DNA from: Brachionus plicatilis | Taxonomy: Eukaryota > Rotifera > Eurotatoria > Ploima > Brachionidae | DNA length: 64,000 bases | NCBI GenBank assembly: GCA_010279815.1 | Contig: QEOQ01000135.1 | Coordinates: 142,390 to 206,389, forward strand | Reading direction: 5' to 3' | Shown here: positions 24,500 through 38,105 of the stretch, in pieces | Layout of the letters: each line of letters opens with the position of its first letter | How positions within the stretch are numbered: position 1 is the first letter of the stretch | The notes under the pieces: model-generated | Told to the model about the DNA's origin: nothing | The model's input: only the letters and a program-made list of their open reading frames with translations | The model's database searches: none | Translations under genes and position numbers: made by a program

Positions 24500-27400
24500 T
24501 TTTTTTTAGGATAAAAATTATTCAAAAATATTTATTACAATTTAAAAAAAATTAAACAAAAAGTTATTTTTTTGTCTTTATCTTTCAAGTTTCTAAGACA
24601 ACATTTATATTTAGAAGGTCATTTTTTAAATATGCTACCGTGATTTAAAAAAAAATAGACCGAAATTTTGAGGGTCTAAGCTATTCAAATTTTTTTTTTA
24701 AATTAAAACTAAAATTTAGATCTCAGTTTTGAGCTTGATCGAAAATTTTCATAAAACATGTTCAATTAATAATTTACCAGGATATTGAGTTTCTAAATTT
24801 TTTTTACTATCTTAATTATCTTTATTGTATTATCTTTTTTATTTTTATTTATTTTCTTTTTTTATCAAATTTAAATCTTGTCAATGTGACTGAGAATCAA
24901 TAAATAATAATAATTTTTAAGGATTAGTAACCGAATTGTTGAAAAATAAAAGATAAATAAAAAAGTTAAAATAAAACAAATATATTACTAAACTATATGA
25001 AATGATTTAAAAAATTAACTTTAGATTTAAGAATCATTGTTGGGTTTTATGGAAATTAAGTTTTTATTAAATATGAATTTTTTCTTAAAATTTAATTGTT
25101 TGACATGGTGCTGTAAATAGAATTGACAAATCGAGCAAATTGATCGATTCATTATCATAAAAATTTTTAATATCTTTTTGAATTAAATTTTAAATTTTTA
25201 AAATTTTTAAATTCTAAATACAAAAAAATGAGCTTTTAAATTAAATGTAATATGAAATTTAAATAATTTTTCGATTAACAAAGGGTTTAATCTTTTTAAA
25301 CAATTCTTTTCAACAACAATTTTTTTTAAAAATTATCTTAAAAGTCAAAGTCATATTTGACTTTGACTTTTTGTCTTTGACTTTTGATCAACTCTGAATT
25401 AGTCTAACTTTTTTAAGAAATTAACAAAAGCACTTATTTAAGAAATATTTTTGAAAATTTGAATTGAAATTTAAATTTTTTTGTTTTTTAAATTCAAAGT
25501 CAAATTAAAAAATTAATTTAATTTTAATAAGTAAATTCAAAAGCTAACTATAATAGTTTGATATTAAATTTTTATAAGAAGCGAAATTCGGTTCCTCAAA
25601 AAATGATAGATTTGATCGAGTTTTTTACCAATTGTATCTCTATTTTGAAAATGAAATATTTTTTTTTATGCAAAAATATTTTATCTATACATATAACTAT
25701 ATATAAATTATTAGTGGTCTAAAAAATAACACTTTTTATTTTGGAACATTTCTATTCTAAGTTGCTCTGAATATCACAATACCGAAAAGAAACAAGTATT
25801 TATTAAAGAGACAAATTTCGAAAATCGGGTAAGTTATAAATTTTTTTTTAAATTTTAGCTGATTATCTTAAAACCTGATAATAAATCAAAAGGACATACA
25901 TTATTTATTTATTTTTACGATAGAGTTTTAGTTTAATATTAGAAGGAAGAAGACATTCAGCAAAATTTATTCATTTTTTAATTTTTATCCAATACACAAA
26001 AAGAATCAATAAATATTTAAAATATAAAATCATTATTTTTTTAATTAAATATTTCCCTAACTATTCAGAGTATTTTTATTTTATCATTTTTTTAATTTGA
26101 ATTTTTAATTTTAGATTTTTTTTGTGGATTAATTTTTCAGTCTCATTTATATTTGTATTGTTTAAGAAACAAAAAAATTTGCTAACTTTTTAGGCCGAAG
26201 TAGTATTCTAGAATGGATATTTCGAAAAAATAAAGATAAAAGTGGAAATTTCTTCTTTTTTTTAAATTATTAAAAATTATGTTATAATTTTGTATTCTTA
26301 AAAAAATATTTTAGAAGCAAGAATAATTTAGAAGCTGATATTTAAATAAAGAGAAAATTTTAAAAAATATTTTGGTTTTTTAAAAAAAAATGTCTCCTTT
26401 TTATGATTTTCTTGTTATTAGTTTCAGTAAATAGAGAATAAAATTTTCAATTAATTATAGGAACAATTTCGACCTTTAACAGGGTACAAATTAAGCATTT
26501 CAACTTTTTCTCCTATAGTAAATAAAAATATACTAATTAATATTAGCTCATGTTACAAGTAATTAAATTTTCAAGTAGTTAAAATCCCATACATTAACTT
26601 TATGCGTCATTAATTTTTTATATCTGTTTTCTAAATTTTAGTGAGCTCGTGCCCAGAAAATACAGTAATTATTTGAGAGTAAGTGAGACTAAAATAGTAA
26701 AAGAAAAAATTATTAATTAATTTAAAATAAACAAAAATGTTATTAAAATCTCGTTTTGTTTTTAATCGTGCTCTGTAAACATTTAGGAATTTTCTATTCA
26801 TTCGCATACAAACAATAAATAACTTAAATATTTTTAAATAAAGGAAAAAATAATTAAAAGTAAATATACTTATCTTTTAATTACCTTCGTCAATCTGAAT
26901 GCATTCTGTGGGGATTTGAAATGAAATACGAATAATAGTTCACGTCGAGTGATCTCATGTGAAATTAAACTCTTAAAGTGCCGTTGCTTATTTATGAAAT
27001 TTAATAATCATGATAATTTAAGTACTCATAGCTGATTTTTTTCTATATATGAGAATTAGATTTTTTCAAGGTGTTTGAACACTTTGATTATCGGCCGCTT
27101 TTTTAATTAAATTTCAAGCGGTCTTTAATCTCAATAAAATGAAATCAATCATATTCATAACAATAGACCGTATAATAATTCAAATTCCTTCTTGGTGATT
27201 AACGGTTTTTAATTAAATTTCTGATAATTTTTCAAACATTTCCTATTTATTTTTCTAGCTTATTTCAATTATTTTATTTTCTTGATTTTTATACTATTTT
27301 TTTTAATATGAAAGAGCTTTATCTCGGTACAGATAAACAGATAAACAATGGCTTCAATTTTTATTTAAATAAAATTTAATAAAATTTTTTCTTTATTAAT

Positions 27401-30400
27401 ATTTAATTTTTACCTCTACTTAAATTAATAATTCGAATTTCTTTTTTTTTGCATGAAAATCTTAAAATATTTATTTGATCCAGTTAATGCCAATTTTGAT
27501 GATTTAACAACTAAAATAATACTTTTTTAAGAAAATAAATAATTACACAGTAAAAAAATGTAATCAATACTGATCTTGGAATTGAACTCTTATAGCTGTT
27601 TTTGTAAAATTAAATTTTAGAAAAAAAACAAAACTGAAAAAATTGTTCACATAAATTTAATAAATAAATTTTTTGTTCATATTTAAAATTTATAAAAATT
27701 TGTTAATTTTTTTTTTTACTTTTTTTATTTTTTTTTATTAGTATGTCGAAAAGGTTTATTAAATTTTGATCATATGTTTGATTGAGTAACATATAATTTT
27801 GTTATTAATTTTCAATTGCGACCAATTTGGTTATGAAAAAAGTAAAATTAAGTAAAATTTAACTAAATTTTTTTTCAAATAATGTTTTTTAAATTTTGCA
27901 TTTTTTTTTTCCTTTTTATAATTCACAGATTTAAATTGCACGAATTTAGTATTTGATTTCATATAATTTAAAATATTTTTGTTTTGTCTCATAAAAATTG
28001 TTCTCTTCTTTTTTTTAACAACCCATTATCATTAGACTGAAAGGAACACATAAATTCATTCCTAACAGCTTCGGTAAAAATTATTTTACTCAATAAATTT
28101 AAAACAACTATTTAAAACTAAATGCTAAAATATCAAATTCAAAATATTTTTTTAAATAATTCCTTTTTACCTTAAAAACAATTATAAATATTAATTTAAC
28201 TGGTATAAAAAAACGGGACAATATGGATGGACGACTTTCAGATCGGGGCCATCGAAAAAAATAGATGTGAGCAAATATTTATATTATTTATTTGTTATTT
28301 ATATTGAGAAATTTTTTTTTCTGCATTTCTTTTTTTTACCATTATTTTGGGAAAAAGAAAATTTTTGGTCAAAATCATCAGTTATTTTTTTTTAATTTTG
28401 GCATTAACACAAAATATTATACCGTTAAATTTTTAGGGATTACTGAATAAAAAAAATTGTAAATTAAAAAAAGCCTAATTTCTGCAATAAAACTAAAATT
28501 CTCAGTAAAATTTTGTTGATCATATTTAAAACCTCAAATTATAACAAAAATGTGATTATATTTTATTTAATTTATATTAAATAAAAAAAAAACAAACAAA
28601 AATTAGAATCAAAGAATCAATTTAATATGTAAGTTAAATTAGTCTCTTTTTATTTATTTTCTATGACTAATGTTTTTATAAATTTATTTTTTTTTACAAA
28701 ATTATGTAAATAATACTTGCAAAACTCTTATTCTCTATTTATTTTGTAATTCGCAAAAAACTTTACTTTTTAGATTAAAATCATTCAATTTTTCTTTTTC
28801 TTAAATTTCTCTTTTTTATTCTTTATTTTATACGACATCGCCAGAATTGGCATGAATAAATAAATAAAAAAACTCAACACGGGGCTGAATGGGGGCCTAA
28901 AAAACTGACTGGACTCCTCTCCTGATTATTACTTTAACACTTGAAAGACCAATTTTTTTATACCTTAAAATGCCAAAGTGGGTTTAAAAATCCCTTTTTT
29001 AAATTCTGCAATAATTATGTCAAATTTAAGTTTTTTTAACCAATTTTTTTTCTATGTTAAATGTATTATATTACATATTTAAAAATAAAAATTTAAAGTA
29101 ATTATTATATTAGATGCGTCAAATAAACCAAAAAGGAGCTTTTATGTATATTTTTTTTTGTTGACATTAAATAATAATAATTTTTAAACAAAAATATTAA
29201 AATTATAAATTTTATGCGATTTCAGATTGAAGAATAAAATTTTTTTTTTTTAAGTTTTAATTTTTTTTCCAAAAGTTTGTATTCATTTAAAAAAAAAAGA
29301 GCTTAAAAAACCCGTAACCTTTCTAGTGTTAATAAAAAGAAATAATTAATTTTTTTATTTTGGACATTAGTCCGCAGTATTAAATTTTTGATTTTAAATA
29401 AAAAAGTAAAAATAAAAATTTAACAATTTGTTTTAAAATCAGCTTGACTCAAAACCGAGGCTTTATTTTGTTAATTAAGAGTCATATGAAACTCGAAAAA
29501 GTTTCAATTGTGTGAATGGTACTCAATGGTCGAAATTTGAAACATGTTTGCTCATCAATGCATCCATTTAGCTATTAGTATATCACAATTTGGTCCTAGT
29601 ATGTGGTCCATGAATTACATGCTAGATAATCTGTTCAATACTGTTCTCAGTGCATTCGGAAAGCCGATACGAGCACTCGACTAATAACCAACAGAGCAAT
29701 CAATTAATTAGAAGCACTTAGGCAACAAAATCATGAATTTAATAAATCACTTGAAATCCTCTAATCACGAGATTAACTCAAATGGCATTAATTCTTTTTC
29801 AAAATAAACTTACAAAATCTGATAAAATATTGATCTTGGGGATTAGATAATTTGAACAAATCTAATCTTTGCTCCTGGACTAGGCCTCTTATCAAATTTG
29901 ATAAAATTAAATTAATCTTGACCAGATCATCCAGTTCATTAATTAACCCCTTCTAAAAAAAATTTTTTTTTAATTTTCTAAGCTTATCGATTAGATCTAG
30001 TGCAGGGCTTTGTTAATTGAATTTTTTGACAAGTTGGTAAGTTGTTTGTAATTACAAGTAGAGAGTGGAGATAGCATTGTCGAAGAAATGATTATCTAAT
30101 CATCAATTTCTTCATATTTGGCACCCAATGTATACTCAATGCATTTTTTGTTGTTATCTAGAGAATCGTTGTGCATGTGTTATCTTCACGTTTGATTAGA
30201 ACAAGATTGGGAGGCATTTTGGAGGATTCGGAAAAAAATGTTTAGAAAAAAGAAGCATTAAACAGGAAGTTATCGAAAGGGGAAAAAAAAGTAGTCATTA
30301 ATTATTTTGGTTAATAAAAAGTGCAAATGTTGTTTTTATTTTGAACTTATCGAAACAAAGGCCGACACATGTTGAGATCAGAGCGGAGTTGGCCGATGCA

Positions 30401-33400
30401 TTTTTTTATTATTTGATTATACGTTTTTTAATTACTCATATTTTACTTTTAATAAAAAACAATATGTTTTTTATGATTAGCAGACTGGGGCATATTTTCT
30501 TTTTGAAGTGTATAATTACGATGGATGGATCGATTGAATGATTGATTGAGTTTTGTAATTATAATTATGTAAGATACTCGATTGTATGATGTTTGATCAA
30601 GTCGAACGAATTGATCGTTAGATAATACAAATATTGCCTAATCAATCTCAAATAACAATAAAAATAATTCAGATGATGATTACGTGATATTTGAAATATT
30701 TGTGATTGTATTGACCCCAGCGAACATTTGTTCAATATTCTACTTCAAAGCTCTTATCGTAATCTAAATGACCTGTGAATATCCCTCGAGTGTTTAAGTT
30801 TATGATTTATCTAGTTGAATTAGACCGAACTATTTGCCATTCAAGCATTCAGTGTGCATACTCATGGGTTTTCTTTTGATACACTTTTGACTAAATTAGC
30901 CTTGAATACAAAATAAATTATTGGTAAAAAAAAATTGATCTAAAAATGGTTCTTGGAAAAAAAATGAAAAAAATTTGCTTGATACTCCACATCATTGTAC
31001 CATAAATTATTTGATTATTTTTAAAAATTTTTTATTTTCGAAAAAAAAATCCGAATATAAAACAAAGAAATTGATTTTTTTTTAAATTAAAAAAAAAGAT
31101 TTTTTTTTTAAAAAAGAAATTAGTTAAAATTTTTAGTAATAAATATTATTTCAAAAAATGAAAATTCTAAATTCGAAAGTATTTGAATTTCACAAAATTA
31201 TTTTATTCTTTTTTAAATAAAAATAAAGTAATTCATATTCTTCAATGGTTAAATTTTTTACACAATCAATATAAGTAATTTTTTTGTTGACTATCGGTAT
31301 TTTTAAAAACTAAAACTTAGTTTTTTGCTTTTTGTCAAAGCTCATATTTTTACTAAAAAAATATAAACTATTAAATGCTATAGAAAAAGTAATAAAAGAA
31401 ATTAAATAAACCACGATTATATCAAAAAATAATTTTAGATGTATTTTAAATTTTTTGTTAAGAATGATAAATAATTAATTTTGGAATTTGTTTAGTTACT
31501 TTAAAATATTGGATTTACTAAAAACAATGTCAATTTTTTATTTATTTTTCAATTAAAAACATAATTAAAAAATTTTATTTTATTTTAAAACTGATTTTTA
31601 GTAACTCTTATTGACTCTTCAGAATGACAAAAATCCAAGGTCTTTTTAAAAAATAATTTTTAAAAGAATTCACAATTCAAAAAGAAAAAATCAGTCTCAA
31701 ATAAAAAAAAAATAACTTCCAAAAACCTTTTTTATATTATTTATTTTAAGAAGAAAAACATTTTTTTGTCATTTGGTTGAATGGAAGGATTAAGCTTCTT
31801 TCCAACTTGCTTGAATATATCGTGAATTAGTGAGGTCTTAGGAAAAGGAATTAAAAAGGAAAAACATTTTATTTTTAAGGCCAAATTTATTAGAAATATT
31901 GAGCTTTTAATGGGAGGATTTTATATTTATCTATTTTAAATTCAACTCTGTTAATGTAAAAAAAATTTAAAAGCTAAAAGAAAATTTCAATTTATTTTTT
32001 AAAATATTTTAAACAAATAAACATATTATTTTAAAGAGACCAGTAGCAATTGTATTTTATCAGTTTAAAAAAGATTTTTGTTTTAATTTAGATCAATTTG
32101 ATAAACAGATGATTTGGTGCTTTTTGAAAATTTTTTCCAATTTTACATCCTTATTTTTAAATATTAATTTAAAGATTGACATTAGCAAATGAAGAATTAA
32201 CTCTGTATCAATATTTAAAACCAAATTTGGCTAATTTAAATAATAGAAGCTCGCCATTTGGAGATTATAAACTAATTTTATTTTAACGGAAATGGGCTTA
32301 TGAAAATTTTATGAGTTTATTTTGTTATCAAATTATATGCTCATAATAAATGAAAAAATTCTAAATCAAAAATCAATAATCATTAGCAAATAGATAATAA
32401 ATTTACATTAGCACACCTGCCCTAATGGTCAATAAACATTTGGTCAAGTAAACACACAACGATAATGATATTTATTCAAATTGTTCTTGCAAATGACTCG
32501 TGTGGTCATAAATTACGTAAATTTTCCCTCTATGAAGATTAATGAACCCGGAATTAACTAGTTCATTAATGCCTGATTAGTACACACTAATTACGCAACT
32601 CCCTCTAGGTTATCTGCACAACAAAAAGCATCAACAACAGCATTCAGCATAAAATAACATTTTTACACAACCACTAATAAATTTTTAGCTTTTTTATTTT
32701 ACTAATAAATTAAAATTTTAAAATAAATTTTCTTTTTTTCACACAAATACCACAAAAATTTTAATTTTAAATTAAATATTCATAGAATGAGATAAACAAA
32801 AAAAAAAAATTTTTTTTTAATTTTTATTGACCTTTTTGAGTTAAGGTCGAACAATCAAACAAAGAAAATTTATTAAACATTTTTTTTTCATTTTTTTTTT
32901 TAAATTTAATAATTCAGTCTAAATTTTTTTTTAAATAAAAAAAAAATATTTTAAGAAGCAGAGTCGGCTGTGGCACAAAAGGTTAACGAACTTTCATTTT
33001 TTATCGCGATGAACACAAATGTACTGAGAACGTCACTGGGAAACACATGTTTTTGCACGAGATTAGTTCAAATGTGCTAAAGTCTCACACTGTTTATTTA
33101 TCCCAGTATTGCTAACGTCTCTAAGCGCGCTACCCTTTGACGACAAAATATTTTAATTACTAGCCAAAAGAATCTTGATATAGATCTTGATTAATCAAAT
33201 AAAAATAATTACTCTTTAATCTTTGAGCAAAAAGTAAATAACTTTATCTTGAAATCGGTATTTTATTGAAAGAAAAAAAAAAAACTAAAATCTAAACCAA
33301 AATCCATAAGCTCAATGAAAATACTTGAACTAAGTGATTCATTTACCGAAATTACTTGACCTTGTCTAATATCGGTCAGCACACAACCCAAGGCTTTTAA

Positions 33401-35642
33401 TCTAGAAATATTTTGATCATCTTGATAAACCTTCTGAATAGATAGCATTATCACCTGATTTCTAAATAGAAATAGAAAATTAATAGCTTGGCTCATGGCT
33501 CAATACTGAACACCTGATAAACTGACGTTTTTTGATAATAATAACTAATTATTAGTGGTCGAATGACCGTGAATTTTGTTGCCAGTCATAATATGATAAA
33601 TGAGACTTTAATTCCCCAACAAAAGTCAAATGGTGTTTATTTGGGGGCCATTTTTTCTAGTGGAAAATTTTGATCGAATTAGTTAAGCCTTGGTTGTCAT
33701 CGACGTTAAACTAAATTCAGCGTACAATTTTGATTCGAGTGATAAACTTCATTATACGTTATCAAGCTTCATATTTAGACTTTTCTTTTCGTTGAACATC
33801 TTCAGCCATTTTCAAGTTTTTGACCAAATTTTAATGATCTTATAATATAACCTTCATATTTATTTATTACTTATTTATCCTCTAATTTATTTTATCTTGA
33901 TTAACTTTTATTAAATTTTTTTTATTTTTTTTTATTTTATTAGATTCAATTAACGTCAATTCTGGCGATGTAAAATTATAAAAAATAATGAAAAAATATA
34001 ATAATAAAAATTTTTACCATTAAAAAATAATTTGAAAATAGAAAAATTAATTTTTTTATATATTTTTATTCTGAAGGAGCATTAGCTCGATACAGATAAA
34101 CAAACATAATTTTCAACTTTATTTTATAAAAAAATATTATAGATGCTCATTGTTGTGTTAAGCATTGAAAAATAAAATTTCTTTTGTAATTCTTTATTTC
34201 ATTCAATGCCTCTGATAAAATATAAAAAGTAGATCATGTACATTTACGAGGACATGACATTTCGGAAATTCAGGCACTTCAATTGTTGACTTAAAAATTT
34301 AATTTGCGCAAAAGAGATGTCCACATCGCGTGATATAAATATCCAGTTTGGACAGCAACACAAATCTCTGTTAGCATACAGCACATAGCGCTTTGCTTGA
34401 CAATTGCTCTAAAAATTATTTATTTTATATCTAATTCTATTTATTCAAAAACATATTTAAACAAAAAATTTAGCTAAAAATTTTTGATAAAAACAATTCA
34501 TTAAAATTAGTCTCAAAAAAATTTTTGTTATCTAAATAAATTTTTTTTCTGAAAAACTATGCTGGACATCATTGTCCTATTCCACTCTACAAAGAATTGA
34601 AGAATATTTTAAAAGTTAATTGTTGTTTGACACTTGGTTGTGTTTAAAAAATAATGTTTTTAAATTTTTATCTATTTATTAAAAACAGAATTTTTTTCAT
34701 CATTTTAATAAAAATTTAGACTTTATAATACTCAAACCCCCATCAAAAAAAATAAATTAATTTAATTTAAGCATGTAATTCTAAAAAGAGACAAAAAAAA
34801 GATTTCTTATTTTTTTTCAGAAGAATTTTTTACTTGAATATTTAATTTTTTTTTATTTAAATAGAATCTGGCGTAATTATTTGAAATAAATAATAATAAT
34901 AAAAATTGATATTTTTAGAAAAAATACTGCATGCTTATCGGCATAATAATAGTATTAGAAATATTGCCTTTATTTTAAATTCTACAGTACAAACCAAAAA
35001 GTCTATTCCAAAACGAAAAAAAAAATATTGAACATTTTTTACTAACAATGAGTGCTTCTTTTTCAGACAACTTTTCTTTTCAAATAATATGTTGTTGGGT
35101 GATTTTCTTCCTTATATTCATTGTACCAAGAAAAAATTAAATTGTTTTATTTTATACAAATAGAACGACAACTTATCCAAAAATCTATTTCGTTTAAACA
35201 CTATCTCTAATTCATATTCGTCTCGAAGCTATTAATTAGAGTTGCCTAGTAATTCCAATTAATATAATATATTAATTAACCATAATATATCATATCTATC
35301 AACAAGCAGGGTAATGCTTAACAACTGAACAATCCAATTTTTACATCAGACCAAGTTCAATACCTGAATAAAAATTTTCAAAAAAGTGATGCTTTAGTTC
35401 AATTTTTAAAATTTATTGAAATAAAAAAAACTGACAAAAAAAAATCAATTGACATAAAAAATCCAATTTAATCAACAGAAAAAAAAAAACGACAACAAAA
35501 AAAAAATCATTTTTCGTCACACAAATAAATTAAATAATTTAAAAAAACCATAAAATTAACAACACCGACCGGTTTAGAGCATCTTTACAAACAAACACAC
35601 ACATAAAAAAAAATTTCAATATAGACACATAAAAGCCAAGCC
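24500..35642. other. 11 kb with no confident gene; complex-sequence islands
   Basis: Long AT-rich stretch. Several islands of higher complexity stand out at about 26880-27260, 29440-30900, 32395-32640, 32955-33140, 33530-33830 and 34200-34400. They are dense in homeodomain-like TAATTA/ATTA, GATTA, GATAA and ATCGATTA strings, interrupted by stops in all frames, which looks more like regulatory DNA than exons. Between 25.57 and 26.70 kb a few short plus-strand segments flanked by splice-like signals could be exons of a missed gene, but I could not build one. A decayed hAT-like piece lies at 25333-25396. Confidence 0.5.
25333..25396. mobile_element. Short remnant of hAT-like MITE family
   Basis: About 64 bp with CTTAAAAGTCAAAGTC at one end and GACTTTTGATCAACTCTG at the other. 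It matches the termini of the 21011-21281 element with almost no interior. Confidence 0.5.
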
Positions 35643-36500
35643 CTAAGCCTTGGTCCCGTTAGACTTGACCACAGTTTTGTCTTTGACATCCTTATTGACA
35701 TCTTTGCTGGCCACAGGCTTTGGAGTCGATGTAGTTTGAATGCGACGCTTTCGTTGCTTGAACATATCGAGCAACGACTGCTGTTTCATGTTGTCGCTTT
35801 TTTTGTCCTCTTTTTTGGCACTAAAAGCCGAATTGGACGACTTGACTACTTTATTGCCAGTGTTAGCACTTCTCAGCGTGTCCTTTCTGTTCTCGCTAAA
35901 AGTAATGATTTGACTAAGACCCAGCGACTTGGTTGCCTTGGTCGATTTGACCGCTTTGGGCTTGATCAATTCACTGTCCTCTTTAACGACCACTGGCGCA
36001 ATGTTGTCGATCAATTTGAAGCATCGCTGCTGCTTGTAAAACTGAGGCATGTCGCTGCACTTGTTCGAGTTGACATTTTCCTTGTCCACAATCACATGGT
36101 CGCCATCGGTCAGCAATGTCGATGCATATTTGGAACTTGTTATCTCACCAACCTGACACTTGGTCCATTTGAACCGGTCCGAGCTCGAGTCGATCGGTTT
36201 TAAAGCCTCAAAGTCAAAGTTCCATTTAACTTTTTGCACTTCGATTTGTTCTTTCCACATTGAGTTTAGGTCTTGCTTGAGCTGGTCGTGATTTAGTGAC
36301 ACGCCGAACAAATTTCGCTTCAGCTTGGGATTGACTGGGGCCGTTGCGGCAGTGTCGCCTCTGGGCGTCGATTGCGCGATCCGGTCTATCGAGTCGGACC
36401 GACTGGAACACGACTCGGAGCGCTCGGCGTTCGACAGCATTTTGTTCAGCAATGTATTAATTCTAGATACACGTTGAGTGGTCAGTTTAGCAGCGTTCAT
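35643..36500 (-). CDS. CDKN1: Cip/Kip-family CDK inhibitor (p27/dacapo-like)
   Basis: Intronless 285-residue nuclear inhibitor of cyclin-CDK complexes. The CDI domain is at about residues 61-115: KRNLFGVSLNHDQLKQDL is the cyclin-binding LFG region and linker helix, followed by VKWNFDFEALKP, the CDK-binding strand shared with p21, p27 and p57. A later MPQFYKQQR resembles the PEFYYRPPR 3-10 helix that enters the CDK ATP site, although it is displaced by an insertion of about 35 residues. Near the C-terminus QQSLLDMFKQRKRR looks like a PCNA-binding PIP-type motif (Q, L, F in register, second aromatic missing) fused to a basic nuclear localisation signal. The gene sits alone in unusually large non-coding flanks, which fits a developmentally controlled exit-from-cycle gene. 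Which vertebrate paralogue it is closest to cannot be said. Confidence 0.92.
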   Translation of the reverse strand: MNAAKLTTQRVSRINTLLNKMLSNAERSESCSSRSDSIDRIAQSTPRGDTAATAPVNPKLKRNLFGVSLNHDQLKQDLNSMWKEQIEVQKVKWNFDFEALKPIDSSSDRFKWTKCQVGEITSSKYASTLLTDGDHVIVDKENVNSNKCSDMPQFYKQQRCFKLIDNIAPVVVKEDSELIKPKAVKSTKATKSLGLSQIITFSENRKDTLRSANTGNKVVKSSNSAFSAKKEDKKSDNMKQQSLLDMFKQRKRRIQTTSTPKPVASKDVNKDVKDKTVVKSNGTKA

Positions 36501-36586
36501 TATTGATGATAAAAATTTTTTTTTTATTTTTTCCTAGGTCGAAAGAAGAAGCTTACGTTGTTGAAGTCTAACGAACTTTGGTCTAG

Positions 36587-36595
36587 TATTTATAT
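36587..36595 (-). promoter_or_regulatory. TATA box of the CDK inhibitor gene
   Basis: On the minus strand this reads ATATAAATA, about 90 bp upstream of the ATG at 36500, leaving room for a start site about 30 bp downstream near 36560. It lies at the edge of a GC-richer island (36540-36960) that also has a GGGCGGGC box near 36710-36720. Confidence 0.5.
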
Positions 36596-37583
36596 GTTTT
36601 TTGTGGGTCGTTGCTACACTACTATTTGATTGGAGTTTATAAATAATTGGTTGTCAGAGTGTATTGATTAGTTATTGGTCATTATTGATTTTGTGAAAAA
36701 TATACAGCCCGCCCTTTGTGCCCACATTTTCGTTATTTCCACTATTTCGAATCACAAGACCAATAGTTGAAGTATGAGTTTATGATTGTTCGGCTTGGCG
36801 ATTGCACAATTTGGCCGCAATTGCCCACATTAAAATCCACGCTGCCGACTCTACTTAATCGTTTTATGGACGCAAAATATTTATTTGTTCATGACATCCT
36901 ATTTTACGGCCACAGCTAACACAAGCAAAAATTCAAATTCTTGTGGGATGGAGGCAAAATGAAAATAATTTTACATTTTTAAAATTTTCTTTTTTTTTTT
37001 TTTAGATTTTTGTGCAAATTATTTATTTCAAAATACACCTCATGGGTGAATAATCTGTAAATTAGAATAAAACATAAACGGAGAGTTTTTCAGAAAATAA
37101 AAAAAAATTCTTCAAAATTATTTAGTTACCAAAATTAAAAATATAATGAAGATTAATTGCACAAAAAATCTAAAAATGTGAAAATGGAAAATGGAAAATT
37201 TTCTACATTTTGCCGGAATGGAACGTGATCAATATAAAAATGTTTTCAATTTAAGACTTGGATGAAAATTAAAATAATTTCTGTATGGTCATGTGATATT
37301 TAAATCTTATTTTTTTGTTCATTCTTGTTATGTATTTTTAATAAACTATAGTTACAGCACTCTACTACATTATGCTTAGATATTAAATATTATTTTAAAT
37401 TAGAATTTTAATGAAGTTTTTAATTTTATAGTCAAAAATATGAACGACATAGTTCAACAGAATACAAACGTTTCAAAACTCCTCTGGACAACAAAATTTA
37501 AATATTTTTTTTTTATATTTCCAAACTGAAACTGAAAATTGTTTTGTTCACTTTTTTTAAAATTTATTACATTCAAAAAAAAG
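36596..37583. promoter_or_regulatory. Upstream region of the CDK inhibitor
   Basis: From 36596 to about 36960 the sequence is complex and lacks long open frames, consistent with a proximal regulatory region. The remainder to 37583 is AT-rich. An exon-like reading near 37436-37497 after a TTTTATAG acceptor was seen but cannot be joined. Confidence 0.4.
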
Positions 37584-38105
37584 AGAGCCATTCGGACGTT
37601 CCGGAGATTTACTCTCAAACTAAAAAAATTAATTTTAAAGTGAAAACACCATCGTAAAAGATAGTATATAGCATAGTTGACTTTTATCATTATTTAGCTT
37701 TTTTTAGAACCATAAGTAGTTAGACAAATAAATAAAAAAATTTTTTACTTTACTCCTTCTCTTAATAAATCCTAGGCAGTCCAGTCGTGCCACACGGTCA
37801 AGCTGAGTTCACCACAAAATCATCCTCAATGGAAAAAACAATAGAGCAAATAATTGATCGATTTCAAATCAATACAACACAGCAAAAAAACGTGTCTAAA
37901 TATTTTTACTTCATTTATTTATTTTATTCAAAAAATAATTTAGATAATTTAGAGTGAGCCTTGGACAGTTGGAATAAAGCAAAGTCCTTCTTTTAAGTCA
38001 CAAGGTTAAATTTTAAATCAAAAATTTATTTATTTTTTTTAAAGTAAATTAAATTTTTTAGAGTTTGAAGAGATTTTTCACAAAAAAAAAGAAAAAATTT
38101 CGTAA
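37584..38105 (+). CDS. Candidate small multi-exon gene, 3' part only
   Basis: Not recognised. Four short segments join in one frame across GT-AG junctions: 37584-37653, 37780-37891, 37953-38004 and 38062-38105. They give SHSDVPEIYSQTKKINFKVK, TPSPVVPHGQAEFTTKSSSM, EKTIEQIIDRFQINTTQQKN, SEPWTVGIKQSPSFKSQ and a lysine-rich end with a stop at 38103-38105. The amino-acid composition is protein-like although the DNA around it is very AT-rich, and the acceptor before exon 2 has a strong pyrimidine tract. Two donors (GTGTCT, GTTAAA) are weak, and I could not find the 5' end. It could be the tail of a real gene transcribed away from the CDK inhibitor, or a chance chain. Confidence 0.4.

Noticed and set aside
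28040..28260. Exon-like readings (LKGTHKFIPNSFG and KKRDNMDGRLSDRGHRKK)
   Set aside because: The second has no acceptor before it and the two cannot be joined; short open segments are expected by chance.
30341..30541. 66-codon plus-strand frame beginning with a TTG
   Set aside because: The first 20 residues look protein-like but it lies in a presumed regulatory island, has no ATG near the start and degenerates to AT-rich codons.
33263..33496. 77-codon minus-strand frame
   Set aside because: It starts with an ATG but ends in a poly-Phe tract from a T run, and its middle could not be matched to anything. It may be chance in a complex island.
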